Source: Nannochloropsis oceanica (taxonomy: Eukaryota > Sar > Eustigmatophyceae > Eustigmatales > Monodopsidaceae). Taken from it: a stretch of 64,000 bases of DNA. Numbering within the stretch: the stretch's first letter is position 1; every line of letters begins with the position of its first letter. Below the pieces are notes generated by a model. The model made no database searches, was not told where the DNA came from, and saw only the letters and a list, made by a program, of their open reading frames with translations. A program made the position numbers and the translations under genes. The stretch is from assembly GCA_004519485.1 (NCBI GenBank), contig CP038129.1:248001-312000 (forward strand), read 5' to 3'. Shown in pieces: positions 55,147 through 64,000 of this stretch.

Positions 55147-56394
55147 GTTTCTTTGAAGAGAGGGTGGGGGCTGTGTATGTGAGGTGTCGTGGAGTGTGAA
55201 AGGATGATGAGTGACTGTGTATTTGTATGCTTGTGATTGCTTGTGTATGCCTCTTGTCTGGTAAAAGGTGGGAGGGAGGAGGGCGGAAATCGTAGAATGG
55301 ATCACCGCCTGTGCTTGTGGTAGGATGTGTGTGGCTAGTGTCGAGGGGCACTTCTCCTCAGCCTCTGCGCGATGTGACCAACAGTTGGTGTAAGATGATC
55401 GCTGCAGGCACAACTCAATCGATCGTTGAGTGTGGGTTATAAGAGACAGAAGGGACTGGCAGAGACAGCAGGGGGTGAACAGGTGCAATCGCCACATGGG
55501 CCTCGAACGCCACGCATCACCGTCGCCACACGCTTGTTGACACTTGTTGGCGCCATGTATGGTGTGTACACACTGTGTGATACGGCCGCAGGGCCTCAAC
55601 TAGAGCAAGAGCATCGTGATACAAGGGAGAAGAAAGATCGTTCTGGTTTCACAAACACTATGGAAGGTGACAAGGGAGGAAGCCCGGAAGCGCCGCAGGT
55701 GGCGAGAGGAAGGTGTCGCATCCCTCGCGTGGGCGCCAGCCTTCGGATGTCCCTCTAACCTTGGACACCACAAACACAATAGACAAAGAGGAAGGATATA
55801 CACAAGAAGAAGGTGGAGAAGAAAACAAACAAACAAACACAATATACAAACAAACGAGTGGGACATGAACTGTGGTTTTTGTTTCCTTCGTCGGTGTTTT
55901 TTTTTGGGGCAGCAATGAAAATCGTGGTTTGTGGTTTCCGGTTGGTGGTGTTTTTGGTTTTTTTTTTTTTTTTCAAAAAACCGAGGGCGGAGGCCAAAAG
56001 TTTCAAAACAATAAGTCAAGACTCTTGATCGGGTCGAAACCTGACAGGGAACGCCAATAGACACAAATCGTGACGATGCCACCCTGACTTTTCTTGTTTC
56101 CCTAGAATGCACTTCAGAGAGGTATAGGTGTCGGGAAATCGGGAGGGGAGAGAGGAAGGAAAGGCGAGGATTGACACTGGATCCGAAATTGCTATATTAC
56201 CACCCGGTCGGTCCGGGGTGGTAGAGCGCCTGAGTGCTCCTTCACTCTTTTCTCTTCTTCTCTGTCTTCTCCTTTCCCCTTCCTGTCTCGTCTAGAGCAT
56301 GTCTTGTACCTGATATCCCCTGAGTCCCTGGTGGACCCGGTTACCAGACTGGACGCGGGATGACGTCCTTCAAGATGGGTCTGCTAGGTGCCCA
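55147..56394. other. Upstream region of copy 1
   Basis: Conserved in U2. It contains purine/pyrimidine simple repeats, a T11-T15 tract near 55958 and an AAACAAACAAAC stretch near 55826. No exon is supported. It presumably includes the promoter of the secreted glycoprotein gene. Confidence 0.45.
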
Positions 56395-56447
56395 CCAATG
56401 GCCAGGACATAATTCTTGTCGGGCTCGTTGAGGTAGCCCTTAATACT

Positions 56448-56570
56448 TCATTGGTTTTTGCTCGCCCTGACCACGTCGACAGCCTTGATGGAGGTTAGGG
56501 TCAACGTTGGCTGAGCTGCCGCGAGGGCGAGTGTGATGCCAAAGGCAAGCAGAAAAAGGGCGCGACACAT
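56448..56570 (-). CDS. Small secreted peptide, U2 copy
   Basis: MCRALFLLAFGITLALAAA signal peptide and a short tail ending RASKNQ. Single copy here: the mirrored partner seen at 52141 is absent. Confidence 0.5.
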   Translation of the reverse strand: MCRALFLLAFGITLALAAAQPTLTLTSIKAVDVVRASKNQ

Positions 56571-57959
56571 GATGTTCCCGGGGAAAGCGCGTTTGCTGTA
56601 ATAGTGTGAGGTGTAGATGAGAAGTAGACGAAGGGTTTGTATGCCTATCTATCGGCAGTTTCCCAGAAAATTAGACATTAATCAGAAATATGTGCAGCGA
56701 TCAGAGTTTACTGAGGAAGTACAATGAAGAACAAGGTGCGAAAGTAGTATCAAGGCGCTCTTCTCCTCGACCCATGCACCATACATCTTAGTGGTGTAGT
56801 ATGGTGTCGCAGGCTCAAGGCAACCTTTAGCAGCGGACTGTAGGAAACACACGGGGGCGTGATAGACAGAAGGAGGCAAACAGGTACACAATCGTCTCAT
56901 GGGCTTCGGATCTCACACATCAACGCCGGCAAGCGCCACGTAAGCAAGCACCCTTTGGCGCCATACACAAGTATTCATGGTCGCAGGGCCTCAACTAGAG
57001 GAAAAGCATCGTAATACAAGAAAGAAGAAAGGTTGTTTCCACAAAACAAACTCCTCACAATGGAATGGAAGAACGCGGAAGACCCCGACGCGTCGCCGCT
57101 GACCATAGAAATGTGGGTCGCATCATTTGTACAGGCCGGCTACTATTGGATGTCTGCCAGTAATAACTCTAACATAACCCTGACTGTTGTAATAATGATA
57201 ATATATTGCATCGTAAATTTGTATGGGCGGCGTTGCCAAGCTTCATTGCTGCATCCGCCATGACCGCAATGGCGACAGCTGAAAACTGGGTGAGTGAAAG
57301 AGATAATTTGATTGAGGAAGATGAAGGGGAGGAGAAGAGGAATGGAGGGAGGGAAGGAGAAGGGGCAGGAGGAGGGCGAAGGGGCAGAAGGGGGGGAGGG
57401 AGGGATGAATGGACATAGTCGACTGGTATAGAATCGGTGGGAAAGGAAGGAAGGGAGGGAGGGAGGGAGAGAGGGAGAGAGGGAGGGAGAAAGGGAGGGA
57501 GGGCCAACTGCTGGCTCGCAGGGTGATGATGAATATGTGAAACCAATGTAGGGATAGAGCGACATGACTGGTGTCAATCTCGAATTGGGATGAATTTACA
57601 TGGGGGTGGGTAAGCTAAGAGTCTGCAGTCAACGCATTCTTAAAGCGAAATCATCGACCGAATACCGTTGAAAGAGATCAAGGCTTGTGACCCCCCACCG
57701 AGGTGATTTTACATCCGCCCAACAACATGGTAATTTGTGATTTAATGACACTCAGGTGTATTTGCTTCTTTTCTTTCTTATCGTCTCGTTTCTTTGAAAG
57801 AGGAGGCAGCTATTCCTACACACACACGGAGGAGAAACAGACACAGACACAGACACAGACACAGGGAAAATCACACCCCATCTGGAGTGGAGTAGAGGCC
57901 AGGCCGCACACGGCTCATTGTAGTTGTATACGTTCACATCAGCACAGATGAATACAACG

Positions 57960-57961
<2 letters not shown>

Positions 57962-58040
<79 letters not shown>
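57962..58040. repeat. CA dinucleotide repeat, U2
   Basis: About 39 uninterrupted CA units. Confidence 0.95.
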
Positions 58041-58045
<5 letters not shown>

Positions 58046-58154
58046 ATTGCATACACCAGGTGGCCCATCACTCCTTCTTATGACCACGACATGATGCATC
58101 TCAAACCCGTTTCTTCCCACAAGGGAGCGGGACCAGGCCAAGGTATGTGGTTAC

Positions 58155-59237
58155 CTGACAAGCACCTCCAAGATATCTGGGAAACCCATGTCGGGGCCGT
58201 TGAAGTTAAACGGAAGCTCGAGGACGGTACCAGAGGGGATGCCCCTCCCAACGCGCACCTTGTAGGTGATCTTGTACTCCCTGTTCAATGTCAGGCCGTC
58301 CTGTGGGAGCTCGAAGATGGCGACGTCGCCTTCGTCGGTCGAGGTAATGTTCGCAGACTCCCTGTTAGGGACGAGTCAAATAGAGGAGAGAAAGAGAGGG
58401 GAGGAGGCATTAAGATTCGATGTAGGGCTGAACAAGGAGAGATTACAATTAATATACCTCCCTTCCCCCCCTCCTTCTTCCCTCTCCTCCCGCCTGTCTT
58501 ACTCACTTAGGCCTCCACGTATTGGGGAAGATCTTGGCCGACTTGATGGTGACCCCGAGGTCATTCGCGTGCTTGTCCGCCTTGCTCGTCTTGTTGTGTT
58601 TTATTTTGTCAGCATTGGAGAGGGGTGTAAAGTCGCTGTCGAAGTTCCAATCAGAAAAATTCCCGGCAGTCGAGAGCTTTGGAGAGGTTGGTGGATGGAG
58701 ACAGGGAGTGTTGGGAGGGAAAGGAAGGGAAGGAAAGAAAGAAGGAGTGAGATTCACCTATATTTGTAAGGGCGACGAGAAAGAAAAACGCGTCGAGTCG
58801 TTTGTGAGCATGCCAAGCGGCCCGGCACCGAATCTGCTCGGGCAAGCCCTCTCTCCCTTCCTCTCCTTCCTCTACCTTCTTCTTTCAACGTACCCCAGCC
58901 TGGATAGGAGGGTCCTGAGTAGCAAGACGGCGGCCGTTAAAGTTCTCGACCACAAAGCTCTGGGTGACCGTCACGATCCTACCCTTCTTCACCACCAGGG
59001 GCTTGGCGTAGGTTTGGACAATGCCGTCGGCGCTGACAGCGGACTGTAAGATAAGGGAGGAAGGATAGAGCAAGAAAGAGAGGAGGGGGGGAGGTATTGT
59101 ATAGCATGAACGCGACGTCGATTTATGGGGCAGGGACTGGAATTAGAATTGGATGCTTGTGTAGATGTGTCAAAACTTACCATGGTGGAGAAGAGGGCGA
59201 CGCCGGCCAGGAGGGCGGAGGAGACAGTCAACTTCAT
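58155..59237 (-). CDS. Secreted beta-rich glycoprotein, copy 2
   Basis: Exons 59237-59181, 59043-58894, 58676-58507 and 58361-58155, in the same phases as copy 1. Exon 3 differs at several residues (FDSDFTPLSNADKIKHN for FESNFTPQSNANKTKHN), removing an N-glycosylation site, and its acceptor is AAAG instead of ACAG. Exons 1, 2 and 4 are unchanged at the protein level as far as I can read. Confidence 0.8.
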
Positions 59238-60789
59238 GTTTCTTTGAAGAGAGGGTGGGGGCTGTGTATGTGAGGTGTCGTGGAGTGTGAAAGGATGATG
59301 AGTGAATGTGTATTTGTATGCTTGTGATTGCTTGTGTATGCCTCTTGTCTGGTAAAAGGTGGGAGGGAGGAGGGCGGAAATCGTAGAATGGATCACCGCC
59401 TGTGCTTGTGGTAGGATGTGTGTGGCTAGTGTCGAGGGGCACTTCTCCTCAGCCTCTGCGCGATGTGACCAACAGTTGGTGTAAGATGATCGCTGCAGGC
59501 ACAACTCAATCGATCGTTGAGTGTTGGTTGTAAGAGACAGAAGGGACTGGCAGAGACAGCAGGGGGTGAACAGGTGCAATCGCCACATGGGCCTCGAACG
59601 CCACGCATCACCGTCGCCACACGCTTGTTAACACTTGTTGGCGCCATGTACGGTGTGTACACACTGTGTGATACGGCCGCAGGGCCTCAACTAGAGCAAG
59701 AGCATCGTGATACAAGGGAGAAGAAAGATCGTTCTGGTTTCACAAACACTATGGAAGGTGACAAGGGAGGAAGCCCGGAAGCGCCGCAGGTGGCGAGAGG
59801 AAGGTGTCGCATCCCTCGCGTGGGCGCCAGCCTTCGGATGTCCCTCTAACCTTGGACACCACAAACACAATGGACAAAGAGAAAGGATATACACAAGAAG
59901 AAGGTGGAGAAAACAAACAAACAAACACAATATACAAACAAACGAGTGAGACATGAACTGTGGTTTTTGTTTCCTTCGTCGGTGTTTTTTTTTGGGGCAG
60001 CAATGAAAATCGTGGTTTGTGGTTTCCGGTTGGTGGTGTTTTTGGTTTTTGTTTTTTTTCCAAAAAACCGAGGGCGGAGGCCAAAAGTTTCAAAACAATA
60101 AGTCAAGACTCTTGATTGGGTCGAAAACTGGCAGGGAACGCCATTAGACACAAATCGTGACGATGCCACCCTGACTTTTCTTGTTTCCCTAGAATGCACT
60201 TCAGAGAGGCATAGGTGTCGGGAAATCGGGAGGGGAGAGAGGAAGGAAAGGCGAGGATTGACACTGGATCCGAAATTGCTATATTACCACCCGGTCGGTC
60301 CGGGGTGGTAGAGCGCCTGAGTGCTCCTTCACTCTTTTCTCTTCTTCTCTGTCTTCTCCTTTCCCCTTCCTGTCTCGTCTAGAGCATGTCTTGTACCTGA
60401 TATCCCCTGAGTCCCTGGTGGACCCGTTTATCAGACTGGACGCGGGATGACGTCCTTCAAGATGGGTCTAGCTTAGCTCCCAGGTCTGCTAGGTGCCCAC
60501 CCCCGGGAGGAAGGGAGGGAGGGAGGAGAGAAGGGAGGGGGATAGTTGGGGTTTGAGGAGAGAGGAGGAGGAGTTCAAAGAGAGGATGGGGTTGGAGAAA
60601 ACGATCATTTGAATGCTCACGGAGTACCATGGTTTCAATTAATGAAAGCAAATTAAACAAATGAAGATGCAGCTCGCTGGTACGATTGCTTTCATGTCTA
60701 CCTACTTTTCTTTTTGGTTCGTTTGTGATCCTTCTCCACACGTACAAGTCTTTGTCCTCCGATCGTTCCCTTCCCCCGCCTCGATTTTT

Positions 60790-60972
60790 CTAGCCCACTT
60801 TCCCCCCTCTTGAAGCTGCAGCTGCAGCCGGAACAGAGGGCTCAAGGAAGGAGAAATTGTTGGTGACTTTGCCGCGCAAGTGATCGGCAAACAGGATAGG
60901 CGAGTAAACCTGCCCTTGGGCTAAGGACAGGAGGGAGGACAGGGCGAGGGGGAAGAGGAAATGGATAAGCAT
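60790..60972 (-). CDS. Small secreted protein, 60 residues
   Basis: Lies in the spacer between U2 and U3. From the ATG at 60972: MLIHFLFPLALSSLLSLAQG is a signal peptide, the tail reads QVYSPILFADHLRGKVTNNF and ends in an Ala run and SRGGKVG-stop. The frame is also open upstream. No family is known. It may be the last exon of a longer gene. Confidence 0.4.
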   Translation of the reverse strand: MLIHFLFPLALSSLLSLAQGQVYSPILFADHLRGKVTNNFSFLEPSVPAAAAASRGGKVG

Positions 60973-61485
60973 AGATAGGGTGGACGACGTTTCCCCCTCT
61001 TTTTTCTTTTCCCTTCTCTTATCATTTGTCCTTCTGTTTCCTGTGAGCCAAGAAAGACACGTGGCTCGAGAAAGGAAAGGAGGAGGAAGCAGGATGGAGA
61101 GTGAAAGAAAAGGGCACGGATGGAGGATAGAGAACGAAAGAGAAGTGTCTGCAGTCAACGCATTCTTAAAGCGAAATCATCGACCGAATACCGTTGAAAG
61201 AGATCAAGGCTTGTGACCCCCCACCGAGGTGATTTTACATCCGCCCAACAACATGGTAATTTGTGATTTAATGACACTCAGGTGTATTTGCTTCTTTTCT
61301 TTCTTATCGTCTCGTTTCTTTGAAAGAGGAGGCAGCTATTCCTACACACACACGGAGGAGAAACAGACACAGACACAGGCACAGACACAGGGAAAATCAC
61401 ACCCCATCTGGAGTGGAGTAGAGGCCAGGCCGCACACGGCTCATTGTAGTTGTATACGTTCACATCAGCACAGATGAATACAACG

Positions 61486-61489
<4 letters not shown>

Positions 61490-61551
<62 letters not shown>
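61490..61551. repeat. CA dinucleotide repeat, U3
   Basis: About 30 uninterrupted CA units. Confidence 0.95.
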
Positions 61552-61555
<4 letters not shown>

Positions 61556-61664
61556 ATTGCATACACCAGGTGGCCCATCACTCCTTCTTATGACCACGAC
61601 ATGATGCATCTCAAACCCGTTTCTTCCCACAAGGGAGCGGGACCAGGCCAAGGCATGTGGTTAC

Positions 61665-62747
61665 CTGACAAGCACCTCCAAGATATCTGGGAAACCCATG
61701 TCGGGGCCGTTGAAGTTAAACGGAAGCTCGAGGACGGTACCAGAGGGGATGCCCCTCCCAACGCGCACCTTGTAGGTGATCTTGTACTCCCTGTTCAATG
61801 TCAGGCCGTCCTGTGGGAGCTCGAAGATGGCGACGTCGCCTTCGTCGGTCGAGGTAATGTTCGCAGACTCCCTGTTAGGGACGAGTCAAATAGAGGAGAG
61901 AAAGAGAGGGGAGGAGGCATTAAGATTCGATGTAGGGCTGAACAAGGAGAGATTCCAATTAATATACCTCCCTTCCCCCCCTCCTTCTTCCCTCTCCTCC
62001 CGCCTGTCTTACTCACTTAGGCCTCCACGTATTGGGGAAGATCTTGGCCGACTTGATGGTGACCCCGAGGTCATTCGCGTGCTTGTCCGCCTTGCTCGTC
62101 TTGTTGTGTTTTATTTTGTCAGCATTGGAGAGGGGTGTAAAGTCGCTGTCGAAGTTCCAATCAGAAAAATTCCCGGCAGTCGAGAGCTTTGGAGAGGTTG
62201 GTGGATGGAGACAGGGAGTGTTGGGAGGGAAAGGAAGGGAAGGAAAGAAAGAAGGAGTGAGATTCACCTATATTTGTAAGGGCGACGAGAAAGAAAAACG
62301 CGTCGAGTCGTTTGTGAGCATGCCAAGCGGCCCGGCACCGAATCTGCTCGGGCAAGCCCTCTCTCCCTTCCTCTCCTTCCTCTACCTTCTTCTTTCAACG
62401 TACCCCAGCCTGGATAGGAGGGTCCTGAGTAGCAAGACGGCGGCCGTTAAAGTTCTCGACCACAAAGCTCTGGGTGACCGTCACGATCCTACCCTTCTTC
62501 ACCACCAGGGGCTTGGCGTAGGTTTGGACAATGCCGTCGGCGCTGACAGCGGACTGTAAGATAAGGGAGGAAGGATAGAGCAAGAAAGAGAGGAGGGGGG
62601 GAGGTATTGTATAGCATGAACGCGACGTCGATTTATGGGGCAGGGACTGGAATTGGAATTGGATGCTTGTGTAGATGTGTCAAAACTTACCATGGTGGAG
62701 AAGAGGGCGACGCCGGCCAGGAGGGCGGAGGAGACAGTCAACTTCAT
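61665..62747 (-). CDS. Secreted beta-rich glycoprotein, copy 3
   Basis: Exons 62747-62691, then 62553-62404, 62186-62017 and 61871-61665 by homology with copy 2. All phases are kept and the protein is the same as copy 2 in exon 3. Only about 110 bases of the shared upstream region remain before the sequence changes at 62860, so this copy probably has a different promoter. Confidence 0.8.
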
Positions 62748-62860
62748 GTTTCTTTGAAGAGAGGGTGGGGGCTGTGTATGTGAGGTGTCGTGGAGTGTGA
62801 AAGGATGATGAGTGAATGTGTATTTGTATGCTTGTGATTGCTTGTGTATGCCTCTTGTCC

Positions 62861-63068
62861 GCTCGTTCGTGTGGCCCCTCGCTTATACATCAGAATTATC
62901 GTTCCATAAACGCGGGCAATAAATAGGAAAAGGTGAAGAAACATCCGAAAGTGCTAGATATTTGCGGATTTTTCGTCATCAAGCTCATGTTTTGGTTCGA
63001 TTTTGTGCAAGAAGGCCCATGATATAGAAACGCCTCCTGAGCGTTTGGACCCCTCAATTCGAAGTCCA

Positions 63069-63100
<32 letters not shown>

Positions 63101-64000
63101 AATCATTTCGAACAAAGGCTCCTCGGTGACGTTTGTATAATTGGGTGTCCGTCCCACAAAGTCCACTACAAAAAAAATGGCAAGAAATAAATGGCACACA
63201 CGCACACACAGAGAGAGAGCTACACCTCGAGGAAGAAACAAACAAATACGTAAAACTAACGAGCCATCTGTCAGAGGAGGGAGCATTGGAAAAGGCAAAA
63301 CGGAGTATTAAACTATAGTATGACTTTCTTTCATTCTTTAATGAGCGTTGTAGATAAATGCTGACTTTCGGCTTAGCGGGTGGTTGCTTCATAGAAACTT
63401 GAAGCATTCGATTTCGCGCAATCTCTCAACCCGCAAATTTCGATTTAGCGGGACCTCTCCTAGTTTTCGATTTGTGATTTTTTAACCAAAAACCATAAAC
63501 CGAAATTACATTTTTTCCACAAAAACAAAAACAAAACAAGAACAAAAACAAAAAAAGAACACTTCTCGAAATTTCATTATTTGTTTTGTGTGTTTGTTTG
63601 TTTCCTCCACTGTCTCTTTGCGTGTGTCATTTTTTCCTGTCTATTGTATTTATGGTAGCTTTTGTCGGGTGGACCCCTAAAGATAAAAGGCCATGGCGAA
63701 TAGTGCGACGCATCTTTTTCTTGCCAGCAGCGGCGCCCTACTTGGTTTCCTAGGACCCGCTCCCAAAGACTACGCGTACCTGCGGCGACCATACTGCACC
63801 AACAAAATGAATGATATAGGGTCCAAGAAGAAGCCGGCCTTGACATGGTGCGCCTACCCTTGTGAATTTTAACACTACAGGCAGAGGCGGTGACCTTGTC
63901 TGCGATATCCGCCCCCCTCCCTTCCACCTTTTGCCTTGACACCAGACAAGCCGCATACACAAGCATATTTAAATGCGTGCACATAATCATTCGCTCATTA
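62861..64000. other. AT-rich non-coding tail
   Basis: Contains an AT/GT dinucleotide run at 63068-63100 and A-rich repeats (AAAACAAAAACAAAA) at 63510-63560. Open frames on the minus strand (63577-63990) show no recognisable motif. Confidence 0.45.

Larger units (their letters stand above)
52318..56394. repeat. 4.1 kb tandem unit U1
   Basis: Matches 56422-60497 at an offset that falls from 4103 to 4091. It contains the peptide gene, a GGGA tract, a CA repeat and a secreted glycoprotein gene. Only scattered substitutions and repeat-length changes separate the units. Confidence 0.93.
56395..60497. repeat. 4.1 kb tandem unit U2
   Basis: Second unit of the array. Its left edge includes the 27-base loop sequence in opposite orientation to the loop at 52291-52317. 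Its right edge is at GTCTGCTAGGTGCCCAC, the same word that ends U1. Confidence 0.93.
61147..62860. repeat. Partial tandem unit U3
   Basis: Begins at GTCTGCAGTCAACGCATTC (compare 53526 and 57622) and ends at TATGCCTCTTGTC (compare 55255 and 59347). It is closest to U2, sharing its exon 3 variants. Confidence 0.92.

Noticed and set aside
56200-56300. tRNA-like box (GGTGGTAGAGCGCC) near 56218 and 60303
   Set aside because: Resembles an A box, but no acceptor stem pairs and no B box lies at the right distance.

Overview
The window is eukaryotic nuclear DNA from a unicellular alga-like organism. It has many short introns packed with GGGA/CCCT microsatellite, 50-250 base exons with GT..AG borders, and small gene spacing. 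This style, together with the gene content, fits a eustigmatophyte stramenopile such as Nannochloropsis/Microchloropsis. That assignment is an inference from style and memory, not from a search. One 100-base assembly gap lies at 376-475.

Layout. (1) 1-15.6 kb is ordinary intron-rich gene space. It holds an unrecognised plus-strand gene ending at 2408, a Cgr1/CCDC86-family rRNA-processing gene (3515-5059, six exons reconstructed), a minus-strand gene for a secreted protein built from six 17-residue repeats with one exon per repeat (6468-8854), and a minus-strand signal peptide peptidase (about 10976-14472). (2) 15.8-32.2 kb is an 8.1-8.2 kb tandem segmental duplication. Each unit carries a reverse-transcriptase relic, a three-exon gene joining a Gln/His-rich region, a basic region and a PAS domain, a roughly 315-base satellite, a broken unknown gene, and a 2.3 kb inverted repeat that ends in a JMJD8-like JmjC gene. 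Only the second unit keeps the 5' part of JMJD8 (to about 33.36 kb). (3) 33.4-37.9 kb is sparse and contains an exostosin-like glycosyltransferase. (4) 38.1-42.0 kb is a third, partial and decayed copy of the duplicated unit. It is fused to an inverted fragment of a fourth PAS gene whose full version lies at 44.7-46.3 kb. A Pif1/Helitron-type helicase tail sits between them. (5) 48.4-50.1 kb is a membrane-anchored protein with a helical-repeat region followed by a beta-propeller-like carbohydrate-active domain. (6) 52.1-62.9 kb is a second tandem array (period about 4.1 kb, two full units and one partial) carrying a secreted beta-rich glycoprotein gene and a 40-residue secreted peptide gene. 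One peptide copy forms a perfect-looking head-to-head hairpin with itself.

The genes do not form one pathway. Themes that recur are the secretory route (signal peptide peptidase, JMJD8-like ER protein, several signal-peptide proteins, two Golgi-type carbohydrate enzymes) and recent local amplification: exon by exon, gene by gene, and through inverted repeats. Near-identical tandem copies in a repeat-rich assembly could partly be assembly or haplotype artefacts, so long reads across the junctions are the key control.
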